Origin: an uncultured Oscillospiraceae bacterium | GTDB taxonomy: Bacteria > Bacillota > Clostridia > Oscillospirales > Ruminococcaceae | Reading direction: 5' to 3' | Length of the DNA stretch: 15,576 nucleotides | Assembly (NCBI GenBank): GCA_958448395.1 | Contig: CAUDDP010000052.1 | Coordinates: 1-15,576 of the forward strand | Shown here: positions 7,628-14,758 of the stretch, piece by piece | Layout: each line of letters begins with the position of its first letter | How positions within the stretch are numbered: the stretch's first letter is position 1 | The notes under the pieces: generated by a model | Database searches by the model: none | What the model was told of the DNA's origin: nothing | Seen by the model: the letters and a program-made list of their open reading frames with translations, nothing else | Translations under genes and position numbers: made by a program

Positions 7628-8002
7628 ATGAGTACTTTTTCGGAACGATTGCGTGCACTGCGGAAGATGCAGCAGGAGACACAGGAGCATGCGGCAAATG
7701 GGATAGGCATTTCACGGGGCATGCTGAGCAACTATGAATTGGGGACACGAGAACCGGATTTTGTAATGCTTTGTCACATTGCAGATTACTATGAAGTGAC
7801 AACAGATTATTTACTGGGTAGATCGGATGAGATGCGGGGAAGTGTTTCTTCTCCGGAAAATGAGATTTGGAATCAAGTGATCTTGCTGTCAAAGCAGAGT
7901 CAGCAAGATCTTCTTGCCTATATTCAGCTGTTAAAGCTGCGGGATGAGAAGGAATTGCAGGAGCGAAGAGCAGCACAGAAAATACAAAAAAGAAATCCAT
8001 AA
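7628..8002 (+). CDS. XRE-family helix-turn-helix transcription regulator
   Basis: The product is 124 aa from the ATG at 7628. An ATG at 7622 and a TTG at 7598 are alternatives, but the TTG lies upstream of the predicted transcription start. Residues about 5-60 form the Cro/C1-type helix-turn-helix: FSERLRALRK, then the recognition-helix region ISRGMLSNYELGTREP, and LCHIADYYEVTTDYLLG, which is the usual closing segment. The rest is a charged, probably helical C-terminus (about 70-124) ending in a Lys/Arg-rich tail, likely for oligomerisation. It reads away from the LRR-dockerin gene, and two near-identical palindromes lie between them. Self-regulation and control of the dockerin gene are inferred. 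No ligand-binding domain is visible. Confidence 0.88.
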   Translation: MSTFSERLRALRKMQQETQEHAANGIGISRGMLSNYELGTREPDFVMLCHIADYYEVTTDYLLGRSDEMRGSVSSPENEIWNQVILLSKQSQQDLLAYIQLLKLRDEKELQERRAAQKIQKRNP

Positions 8003-8003
8003 C

Positions 8004-8042
8004 AAAAAGCGGACGCTCCAAAACTGGGCTGTCCGCTTTTTT
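8004..8042. terminator. Bidirectional terminator between XRE gene and atpC
   Basis: AAAAAGCGGAC (8004-8014) pairs perfectly with GTCCGCTTTTT (8031-8041) around a 16-base loop with a small inner CCA/TGG pairing. T runs on both strands fit termination of the XRE gene (stop 8002) and of the ATP synthase operon (atpC stop 8051). The outer stem is the same as in the terminator at 5501-5540. Confidence 0.88.
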
Positions 8043-8050
8043 ATGTCCAT

Positions 8051-8467
8051 TTAAATTTCATGATTATGCCGTCTGGAGATTTTCAAACGGTTCATGGCAC
8101 GGTTCAAGGCTGCCTGAGACTGGTAGTACTGAAAGATGCTCTGCCGCTGCCGCAGACGCTCCTTTGCACGAGTTGCCGCCTCAGCTGCACGCTTCGCATC
8201 AATTTCCTCCGGCAGTTCAATGGCATCGCCCAAAATCAATGCATAGTCATCACGGATTTCTGCAAATCCTTCACTGATAGAGGCATATCGCCATGTTCCG
8301 TCTACCTTGTATCGAATTTCTCCCGGACTGACAATCGTAACCAGCGATTCGTGTCCCGGCAAAATGCCAACCAGACCATCCTGTGCCGGATAAATTAAGT
8401 GTTCGCATTCTCCGACAAAAAACGGTCGGTCTGCTGCCAGCAATTCCAGTTTAAATGTTTTTGCCAT
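8051..8467 (-). CDS. atpC: F1Fo ATP synthase epsilon subunit
   Basis: The product is 138 aa, a normal length. The N-terminal beta-sandwich is recognisable from 'FKLELLAADRPFFVGECEHL', 'DGLVGILPGHESLVTIVSPGEIRY' and 'GFAEI'. The C-terminal part, after about residue 88, is the helical hairpin (IDAKRAAEAATRAKERLRQ) that can inhibit ATP hydrolysis in this family. It is the central-stalk subunit that binds gamma and the c-ring. The ATG is supported by GAGGG seven bases upstream. It starts 14 bases after atpD and is the last gene of the operon, followed by the terminator at 8004-8042. Confidence 0.95.
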   Translation of the reverse strand: MAKTFKLELLAADRPFFVGECEHLIYPAQDGLVGILPGHESLVTIVSPGEIRYKVDGTWRYASISEGFAEIRDDYALILGDAIELPEEIDAKRAAEAATRAKERLRQRQSIFQYYQSQAALNRAMNRLKISRRHNHEI

Positions 8468-8481
8468 GCTGCATCCCTCGC

Positions 8482-9876
8482 TTATGCTGTTGTCTGCATA
8501 TTCTTTGCATTTTCGATGACTTCATCAATTGTGCCGACCATAAAGAATGCATTTTCCGGGTATTCGTCCATTTCACCATCAATAATCATCTTAAAACCAT
8601 GGATGGTTTCCTTCAGTGGTACATACTTACCCGGTGTACCAGTAAAGACTTCTGCTACATGGAACGGCTGCGACAGGAATTTCTGAATCTTTCTGGCACG
8701 GAAAACGGCTGTTTTGTCCTCTTCGTCCAGTTCTTCCATGCCAAGGATGGCAATGATGTCCTGTAATTCCTTATATCGCTGTAACAGCTCCTGTACCTGT
8801 CTTGCAACTTGGTAGTGTTCTTCACCAACGACATCCGGTTCCAGAATACGGGAGGTGGATTCCAGTGGGTCAACAGCAGGATAAATACCCTGCTCTACAA
8901 TCTTTCTGGAAAGTACTGTAGTCGCATCCAGATGGGCAAATGTGGTTGCCGGTGCTGGGTCGGTCAGGTCATCTGCCGGCACGTAAACTGCCTGTACCGA
9001 GGTGATAGAACCATCTTTTGTGGAAGTGATGCGTTCCTGTAGTTCGCCGACTTCGTTTGCCAGTGTCGGCTGGTAACCAACCGCAGAAGGCATTCTGCCC
9101 AGCAGAGCAGAGACTTCCGAGCCAGCCTGTACATAACGGAAGATATTATCAATAAATAGCAGTACATCCTGATGCCGTTCATCCCGGAAGTATTCTGCCA
9201 TCGTTAAGCCAGTCTGTGCGACACGCATACGGGACCCCGGCGGTTCATTCATCTGTCCGAATACCAGTGCTGTTTTACTGATAACGCCGGATTCTTTCAT
9301 TTCATTCCAAAGGTCGTTGCCCTCTCTGGAACGTTCCCCAACACCGGTGAAGATCGAATAACCGCCGTGCTCTGTGGCAACGTTTCGGATCAATTCCTGA
9401 ATCAATACGGTTTTTCCGACACCGGCACCGCCGAACAAACCGATTTTACCGCCCTTTGCATATGGTGCCAGAAGGTCAATGACCTTGATGCCGGTTTCCA
9501 GAATTTCGACGACCGGACTCTGATTCCGGAAGGAAGGAGCCTCTCTGTGAATTGGCCATTTCTGTTCTGTCTCTACTGCACCAGCATTGTCAATGGGTTC
9601 GCCTAAAACGTTGAACATTCTGCCTAAGGTCGCTTCACCGACCGGCACTTGAATACAGCTGCCGGTTGCTGTCACCAACATATCTTTTGCCAGACCATCT
9701 GTTGCAGACAGGCTGATACAGCGGACAACGCCGTTGCCCATGTGCTGTGCCACTTCCATGACACATTTTTTATGATCATACTCGACTGTCAAAGCGTCTT
9801 TGATCATCGGCAGCTTGCCGGTGAACGCCACGTCAATGACAGGACCGAGGATTTGTACAATTTTTCCGGTTTCCAT
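8482..9876 (-). CDS. atpD: F1Fo ATP synthase beta subunit (catalytic)
   Basis: The product is 464 aa, standard for the catalytic subunit that makes ATP from ADP and phosphate in the cytoplasmic F1 head. The P-loop GGAGVGKT is at 149-156, GERSREG with the catalytic Glu at 180-186, and Walker B LLFID at 239-243, followed by NIFRYVQAGSEVSALLGRM. The segment matching DELSEED is EELDEED (381-387), a mild variation in the loop that contacts gamma. The ATG is preceded by an AGAGGAG site eight bases away. It lies between atpG (29-base gap) and atpC. Confidence 0.97.
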   Translation of the reverse strand: METGKIVQILGPVIDVAFTGKLPMIKDALTVEYDHKKCVMEVAQHMGNGVVRCISLSATDGLAKDMLVTATGSCIQVPVGEATLGRMFNVLGEPIDNAGAVETEQKWPIHREAPSFRNQSPVVEILETGIKVIDLLAPYAKGGKIGLFGGAGVGKTVLIQELIRNVATEHGGYSIFTGVGERSREGNDLWNEMKESGVISKTALVFGQMNEPPGSRMRVAQTGLTMAEYFRDERHQDVLLFIDNIFRYVQAGSEVSALLGRMPSAVGYQPTLANEVGELQERITSTKDGSITSVQAVYVPADDLTDPAPATTFAHLDATTVLSRKIVEQGIYPAVDPLESTSRILEPDVVGEEHYQVARQVQELLQRYKELQDIIAILGMEELDEEDKTAVFRARKIQKFLSQPFHVAEVFTGTPGKYVPLKETIHGFKMIIDGEMDEYPENAFFMVGTIDEVIENAKNMQTTA

Positions 9877-9905
9877 GCTTCGGACTCCTCTCTATACCAT
9901 GATTG

Positions 9906-10799
9906 TTACAGTGCAGAATTTGCACCGCTGACGACTTCCGTAATTTCCTGTGTAATGGCAGCCTGTCTGGCACGGTTGTACTGGAGGGAAAGCGATTGCA
10001 GCATATCCTTTGCACTGGTTGTAGCAGAGTCCATAGCTGTCATACGAGCCTGCTGTTCGCTGCAAAACGATTCGACCATTGCACCGTAAATCAAACCCTT
10101 CATAAAGTTCGGGGTCAGATGCTCCATAACGGCTTCCACGGTTGGATAGAAAGTCGCTTCGTGGTGACGTGTGACATCGGTATCACTTGTGACAAAGTTG
10201 TTGACATTTAACGGCAGCAATCGCTGTACCTTTGGCTCAAAGGTCATAGAGTTGAGCATTTGGGTATAGACAATATAGACGTCATCCACCTTTCGCTGTT
10301 CAAACAGTTCCAGCATCTGTACGGCGATTTTCATGGCACGATATAGGGTCGGATTCTGGGTGGTCTGGATAAATTCCGCATCCACGTCCAGTTCGCCGGC
10401 TCTTGCCTTGCGTTGAAAATACATTCTGCCGACCTGTCCCATGACAAACAGGCGAGCATATTCGCACTGTTCCATTTCGGCTTCCGCTTTTTTAATGACA
10501 TTGTGATTATAGGAACCGCACATACCCTTGTCGGCGGTGATGATAATAAATGCTTTTTTTCGTTTGTCCGCTGCAATTTCCGAGCGAGTGTCGAAAAAAC
10601 GCATATCAATATCTTCCGGTGCACGGGACAGAATGCTTCGCATGGCATACAGCAGCTTGTTGAAATACGGTTCGGTGGCGGCCAGATCCTTTTTTGCCTT
10701 CTTCAGTTTGGAAGAGGAAATCAGATACATGGCATTTGTAATCTTCATAATATCATTGATACTTTTAATCCGGTCCCGAATTTCCCGCATATTTGACAT
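9906..10799 (-). CDS. atpG: F1Fo ATP synthase gamma subunit
   Basis: The product is 297 aa. It forms the rotating central shaft. The N-terminal helix (MREIRDRIKSINDIMKITNA) and the C-terminal helix ending in ITQEITEVVSGANSAL are the conserved coiled-coil pair. The central 'ITADKGMCGSYN' matches the family's 'GLCGxxN' motif. The gene starts one base after the atpA stop, and its AGGTG ribosome binding site lies in the last codons of atpA, which points to translational coupling. Confidence 0.96.
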   Translation of the reverse strand: MSNMREIRDRIKSINDIMKITNAMYLISSSKLKKAKKDLAATEPYFNKLLYAMRSILSRAPEDIDMRFFDTRSEIAADKRKKAFIIITADKGMCGSYNHNVIKKAEAEMEQCEYARLFVMGQVGRMYFQRKARAGELDVDAEFIQTTQNPTLYRAMKIAVQMLELFEQRKVDDVYIVYTQMLNSMTFEPKVQRLLPLNVNNFVTSDTDVTRHHEATFYPTVEAVMEHLTPNFMKGLIYGAMVESFCSEQQARMTAMDSATTSAKDMLQSLSLQYNRARQAAITQEITEVVSGANSAL

Positions 10800-10800
10800 A

Positions 10801-12300
10801 TTACTTCACCTGCTTTTTGTAGGTTTCCGCTGTTGCCAGCAAGTTTGCCTTTGCCTCGTCAGATAGCTTGCCAGTGGACTGGATTTCCTGTATCAGCTGA
10901 GACTGGTTCTGTTCCAGATGTGTCAGCAGATTATTTGTAAATTCCCGAATGTCCGACAGCGGAATGTCATCCAGCAGTCGTTCTGAAGCAACACATAACA
11001 AGCTGACCTGTTTCCAAAGTGGCAGCGGATGATACAATGGCTGCTTGAGCAGTTCCATCAGGACATGACCGTGGTCGAGCATGGCCTGCGTTGCCGGATC
11101 CAGATCGGAGCTGAACTGTGTAAAGACTTCCATTTCCCGGAATTGTGCCAGTTCCAGCCGCATTTTTCCGGCAACCTTTTTCATTGCCTTGGTTTGAGCA
11201 GCACCGCCGACACGGGATACAGATAAGCCGACATTGACCGCCGGACGCATACCAGCGAAGAACAATTCACTCTCCAGAAAAATCTGTCCATCTGTAATCG
11301 AAATCACATTGGTTGGAATATAAGCGGATACGTCGCCCGCCTGTGTTTCGATAATCGGCAGAGCCGTAATCGAACCGCCGCCATGTGCATCGTCCAGTCG
11401 GCAGGAACGTTCCAGCAGACGGGAGTGCAGATAGAACACGTCACCCGGGTAAGCTTCTCGCCCCGGCGGACGGTGGAGCAGCAGAGACATGGCACGGTAT
11501 GCAACAGCGTGTTTGGAAAGATCATCATAGACAATCAATACATCCTTGCCTTGTGCCATAAAGTATTCTGCCATTGCCGTACCGGAATAAGGTGCAATGT
11601 ACTGCACCGGAGCTGGTGCACTGGCAGATGCCGAAACTACAATGGTATAATCCATTGCATCGTATTTCTTCAAGGTGCTGACAATTTTTGCAACTGTGGA
11701 CGATTTCTGACCAATGGCAACATAAATACAGATGACATCCTGTCCCTTCTGATTGATAATTGCATCCACAGCGATGGAGGTTTTACCAGTCTGTCTGTCA
11801 CCAATGATCAACTCTCTTTGCCCACGTCCGATTGGAAACATGGAGTCGATGGAGAGAATACCAGTTTGCAGTGGTACGCTGACAGACTTTCTGTCTGCAA
11901 CACCGGCTGCCTCCCGTTCAATCGGATAATAATCCTCTGGTTCAATCGGAGCACCGCCGTCAATTGGGGCACCCAGTGCGTCTACCACTCTGCCAACCAA
12001 AGCAGAACCAACGCCGACACCGGCACGCTTTTTGGTACGCATTACCTTCGTTCCCTCGACAATTCCGTATTCAGAGCCGAGCAATACCACCCCGACGGTT
12101 TTTTCCTCCAGATTCTGTATAATACCACGGACACCGGTTTCAAATTCGACCAGTTCCCCGTACATGGCATGCTGCATCCCATAGACGGTTGCAATGCCAT
12201 CGCCGACACGTACAACGGTACCGCCTTCCTGTACACCGGTCTTTCGGTCAAAGTCCGCAATTTCGCTTTTTAAAACGGAAATGATTTCGCTTGCATTCAT
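10801..12300 (-). CDS. atpA: F1Fo ATP synthase alpha subunit
   Basis: The product is 499 aa, a typical length for the non-catalytic nucleotide-binding subunit that alternates with beta in F1. The P-loop GDRQTGKT is at 167-174, Walker B VLIVYDD at 254-260, HRPPGREAYPGDVFYLHSRLLER is intact (about 276-298), and SVSRVGG carries the arginine finger Arg363. The ATG at 12300 has a GGAGGG site 11 bases upstream, slightly long spacing. It lies 19 bases after atpH and one base before atpG. Confidence 0.97.
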   Translation of the reverse strand: MNASEIISVLKSEIADFDRKTGVQEGGTVVRVGDGIATVYGMQHAMYGELVEFETGVRGIIQNLEEKTVGVVLLGSEYGIVEGTKVMRTKKRAGVGVGSALVGRVVDALGAPIDGGAPIEPEDYYPIEREAAGVADRKSVSVPLQTGILSIDSMFPIGRGQRELIIGDRQTGKTSIAVDAIINQKGQDVICIYVAIGQKSSTVAKIVSTLKKYDAMDYTIVVSASASAPAPVQYIAPYSGTAMAEYFMAQGKDVLIVYDDLSKHAVAYRAMSLLLHRPPGREAYPGDVFYLHSRLLERSCRLDDAHGGGSITALPIIETQAGDVSAYIPTNVISITDGQIFLESELFFAGMRPAVNVGLSVSRVGGAAQTKAMKKVAGKMRLELAQFREMEVFTQFSSDLDPATQAMLDHGHVLMELLKQPLYHPLPLWKQVSLLCVASERLLDDIPLSDIREFTNNLLTHLEQNQSQLIQEIQSTGKLSDEAKANLLATAETYKKQVK

Positions 12301-12319
12301 GGATACACATTCCCTCCTG

Positions 12320-12823
12320 TCACTGTCCTGCTAATTTCTTTTGCAGGGTTTTTAAGGTATGCCGCAAACTGCGGTCATACACGAGGTCACCAATTCGCAG
12401 TACAAAGCCGCCGCCCAGAGCAGGATTTTCCTGCAACGTGAGCACTGCCTGCTGCTTTCCGCTGACCTTCATCGCATATTGTCGGATACCAGTTTGCTGT
12501 TCTTCTGTCAGCGGTGTGACATATTCTACAATAGCGTGGACACAGCCCTCTGCCTGTCGTTTTTTCTCATAGAATGCCTGAAAAATTTCCGGTACATAGG
12601 CTGCTTCTGTATTTTTACAGAGGACGCAGAACAGTTCCTGCAATGCCTTCGGGAATACTTTTCGCACAACCGCTTCTTTTTCTGGAACAGAAATGATGGG
12701 ATTTGTCAGAGCTTCGCTGAGTGCCGGACAACATTCCCAGATTTCCTGTGCTGCCTTTACCGTTTCTATCGGATATTGCAGTTCCAACATTGCCTGTGCA
12801 TAACATTCAGCTGGATGGCTCAT
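12320..12823 (-). CDS. atpH: F1Fo ATP synthase delta subunit
   Basis: The product is 167 aa, somewhat short for the family (often 175-185). Delta sits on top of F1 and ties the alpha subunits to the peripheral stalk b. The N-terminal helical domain and the C-terminal 'ENPALGGGFVLRIGDLVYDRSLRHTL' region, of the usual GG-RIGD-V-D-S-R pattern, are recognisable. Its ATG overlaps the atpF stop in an ATGA arrangement (4-base overlap), so the two are probably translationally coupled, in keeping with their shared place in the stator. Confidence 0.93.
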   Translation of the reverse strand: MSHPAECYAQAMLELQYPIETVKAAQEIWECCPALSEALTNPIISVPEKEAVVRKVFPKALQELFCVLCKNTEAAYVPEIFQAFYEKKRQAEGCVHAIVEYVTPLTEEQQTGIRQYAMKVSGKQQAVLTLQENPALGGGFVLRIGDLVYDRSLRHTLKTLQKKLAGQ

Positions 12824-13308
12824 GACTTCACACCTTCCTCTGCTAAGAATGCATCTACAATATTGCGATTTTCGGCATCATCCATTTTTCCTTCTACCAG
12901 CTTTGCAGCAGCTGCCAGAGCCAGATCAGCGATTTCCTTCTGTGCACCAGCAAGTGTATTTTGCCGTTCGATGGCAATTTCCTTCTGTGCTGCCCTCAGG
13001 ATCTGATCTGCTTCCTGCTGTGCTTGTTGGGTAATCTGGTTGCTTTGTTCCTTTGCAGCGGCTCTTGCGTTGGCAATGATGCCATTTGCTTCCTGCTTTG
13101 CACCGGAGAGCGTGTCTTCATACTGCTGCCGCAGCTGTTGTGCCTCCACAGCGGATGCTTTTGCCTGATCCAGATCTGCCTGTACGGTTGCAGCACGCTG
13201 ATCCATGATGTTCTGAATGCGTCCGAACAGGAACTTTTTCAGAAACAAAAACAGAACCAGAATATTGACAACCGAAAATGCAATCGTCCAAATATCAAAT
13301 TCTAACAT
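12820..13308 (-). CDS. atpF: F1Fo ATP synthase subunit b (peripheral stalk)
   Basis: The product is 162 aa. One N-terminal membrane helix (about residues 6-27, WTIAFSVVNILVLFLFLKKF) is followed by a long Ala/Gln/Glu-rich coiled coil (about 35-150), the classic b-subunit layout of the stator. The ATG at 13308 is the only sensible start, but a strong Shine-Dalgarno sequence is missing at normal distance: AAAGGAG lies about 40 bases upstream, and only CAGGG, about 15 bases away, is nearer. A CTGCC/GGCAG hairpin sits between. This may lower b synthesis relative to c. It overlaps atpH by 4 bases. Confidence 0.94.
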   Translation of the reverse strand: MLEFDIWTIAFSVVNILVLFLFLKKFLFGRIQNIMDQRAATVQADLDQAKASAVEAQQLRQQYEDTLSGAKQEANGIIANARAAAKEQSNQITQQAQQEADQILRAAQKEIAIERQNTLAGAQKEIADLALAAAAKLVEGKMDDAENRNIVDAFLAEEGVKS

Positions 13309-13323
13309 AATTTCTGTTTCGCC

Positions 13324-13359
13324 CTGCCTGTTGGCAGAACGCCGCTCCTTTCTAAAGGA
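13324..13359 (-). promoter_or_regulatory. Hairpin leader before atpF
   Basis: The 64-base gap between the second atpE and atpF holds two small dyads: CTGCC/GGCAG (13324-13328 with 13333-13337) and CCTTT/AAAGG (13348-13359). On the minus strand the second includes the AAAGGAG motif. A role in setting b translation is inference. Confidence 0.35.
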
Positions 13360-13372
13360 TTGCTGATGGACA

Positions 13373-13576
13373 TTACATAATCACCATCAGCAGGGCAATT
13401 ACAAACCCATAAATTGCGGTTGCCTCTGCCAGTGCACTGCCGAGCAGTAATGCTTTATTGATGTCTCCGGCAGCCTCTGGCTGTCTTGCGATTGATTCAA
13501 CGGCCTTTGAGGTTGCAAGTCCAATTCCGAGACCGGCACCAATTCCGGTTAAAACGGCAATTCCAGCTGCAATCAT
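13373..13576 (-). CDS. atpE: F1Fo ATP synthase subunit c, second copy
   Basis: The product is 67 aa: two membrane helices joined by the polar loop ARQPEAAGD, with the ion-carrying Glu in helix 2 (ALAEATAIYG). It differs from the first copy at two residues (Leu20 for Phe, Ser28 for Ala) and at about 16 of 204 bases by my count. The ATG has a strong site, AGGAGG, nine bases upstream. At 67 aa it is at the short end for c subunits. Sodium-type ligands (Gln in helix 1 and Ser after the Glu) are absent, so proton coupling is predicted. It lies 265 bases after the first copy and 64 bases before atpF. Confidence 0.95.
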   Translation of the reverse strand: MIAAGIAVLTGIGAGLGIGLATSKAVESIARQPEAAGDINKALLLGSALAEATAIYGFVIALLMVIM

Positions 13577-13841
13577 GTCTTTTTCCTCCTAAAATTCATA
13601 TGTTTGTTTTCATTGCTGTCTGCAACAAGCAGAGAGCGTATGATAAGCTAGATGCAGTAGGAGATGAGACTTCTACTGCATTTTCAGATGTGCACCGTCC
13701 AAGAGACGGGGGATTGTCTGTGGTTATAAAGTAATTTACAGGGCGATAGAGATCATTTGAAATCATTCCAACATAGTGGTATCTGAAATCATCTCAAAAG
13801 AGCTGCCCAGATATTTTTTGTTGCCTTAGTAGAAAAGCGGA
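13577..13841 (-). other. Hairpin-rich spacer between the two atpE genes
   Basis: No gene is supported on either strand. The spacer holds an imperfect 15-bp inverted repeat (13749-13763 with 13781-13795, three mismatches), a CCGTC/GACGG hairpin (13695-13709) and a perfect 9-bp stem ATGCAGTAG/CTACTGCAT (13652-13660 with 13673-13681). None has a T-tract in the direction of transcription, so these do not look like normal terminators. They may be processing or mRNA-stability elements. All other gaps in this operon are 64 bases or less. Confidence 0.55.
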
Positions 13842-14045
13842 TTACATAATCACCATTAACAGGGCAATTACAAACCCGTAAATTGCGGTTGCCTCTGCCA
13901 GTGCACTGCCAAGCAGCAACGCTTTGTTGATGTCTCCGGCAGCTTCTGGTTGTCTTGCGATGGCTTCAACTGCTTTTGAGGTTGCAAATCCAATTCCGAG
14001 ACCGGCTCCAATACCGGTTAAAACGGCAATTCCAGCTGCAATCAT
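13842..14045 (-). CDS. atpE: F1Fo ATP synthase subunit c, first copy
   Basis: The product is 67 aa and is the rotor-ring subunit. The GIGAGLGIGFATSKAVEAIARQPEAAGD pattern covers helix 1 and the polar loop, and LAEATAIYG of helix 2 carries the ion-binding Glu. In sodium-dependent c subunits helix 1 has Gln in the GxGxGxxQG stretch and helix 2 has Glu-Ser/Thr-Thr; here the positions are Ile and Ala, so the enzyme is predicted to use protons. A strong AAGGAGGA site precedes the ATG, and the gene starts 13 bases after atpB. A second, nearly identical copy follows after 265 bases. Confidence 0.96.
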   Translation of the reverse strand: MIAAGIAVLTGIGAGLGIGFATSKAVEAIARQPEAAGDINKALLLGSALAEATAIYGFVIALLMVIM

Positions 14046-14058
14046 GTTGATTTCCTCC

Positions 14059-14757
14059 TTATTTTTCGTGTTGTTCCATGCCCTCCGCCATAAACAGCGA
14101 AGTCAAAAATACGAATACATATGCTTGAATGAGTCCGTCAAACACGTCAAAGTACATACTGAATACCATTGGTACAATCAGTCCGCAGACATGTTCGATC
14201 AGCTTCATGACAACGAATGCACCCAATACATTACCGAACAGTCGCATACAAAGCGAAAGCGGACGAATCCCAAGTTCCATAATGTTAATCGGCAGCATAA
14301 TTGCCATTGGTTTGGTGAAGGATGACAAAAAACCTTTTAAGCCGCCCTGTGCCCGGAATGTGGACACTTCAATCAGGATAATGCTGAGCAGTGCAAATGC
14401 AACCGTGACATTGATATCTTTCGTTGGTGGTTTGATGCCGAAACCGAACATACCAACCAAGTTAGAGATACCGAGCAGCAGCAACACTGTTCCCAAATAG
14501 GCAAAGTAAGGTCTTCCGGCCTTTCCCATGTTGCCCTCCAGGAAGTTGTTGACCCATGTGACCGCAGATTCCAAGATTGCCTGTCCTTTGCCGGGGACAA
14601 TTTTTAGATTGCGTGTCAAAAGCAGAACTGCAATCATGATAACCGCCATAATGCCCCACATGACCACAATGGATTCATGTACCGGGATTCCACCGAACAG
14701 TGGTATTGTGAAGGCGACTTCGGTTTGCAGCTCTTCTGTCAATGCTTCTCCCATCAT
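14059..14757 (-). CDS. atpB: F1Fo ATP synthase subunit a
   Basis: The product is 232 aa if begun at the ATG at 14757, which has GGAGAGG eight bases upstream. An ATG at 14805 or a TTG at 14829 would extend it to 248 or 256 aa, but both lack a ribosome binding site. Subunit a forms the half-channels beside the c-ring. 'PLSLCMRLFGNVLGAF' contains the essential helix-4 arginine (Arg172 in this numbering), and 'FDGLIQAYVFVFLTSLFMAEGMEQH' is the conserved C-terminal helix. In the same frame, upstream of 14757, the codons encode a hydrophobic stretch ending MPFALAAKEP, which looks like the end of an export signal. Its matching start lies in another frame (see the entry at 14759-14881). First gene of the operon; no atpI is seen. 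Confidence 0.94.
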   Translation of the reverse strand: MMGEALTEELQTEVAFTIPLFGGIPVHESIVVMWGIMAVIMIAVLLLTRNLKIVPGKGQAILESAVTWVNNFLEGNMGKAGRPYFAYLGTVLLLLGISNLVGMFGFGIKPPTKDINVTVAFALLSIILIEVSTFRAQGGLKGFLSSFTKPMAIMLPINIMELGIRPLSLCMRLFGNVLGAFVVMKLIEHVCGLIVPMVFSMYFDVFDGLIQAYVFVFLTSLFMAEGMEQHEK

Positions 14758-14758
14758 C

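Noticed and set aside
11383..12273. 296-aa plus-strand frame antisense to atpA
   Set aside because: Long only because atpA codon bias avoids stops on the opposite strand. The translation is Cys/Asn/His-rich and matches nothing.
13652..13681. Hairpin between atpE copies as an intrinsic terminator
   Set aside because: No T run follows on the minus strand, and the downstream genes are essential partners of the same enzyme.
13486..13734. 82-aa plus-strand frame across the second atpE and the spacer
   Set aside because: Begins inside the antisense of atpE, has no ribosome binding site and is not duplicated in the other copy's flank.
13373..14045. CRISPR or tandem repeat array at the duplicated region
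   Set aside because: The repeat is just the two c-subunit coding regions; there are no short regular repeats with unique spacers anywhere in the window.
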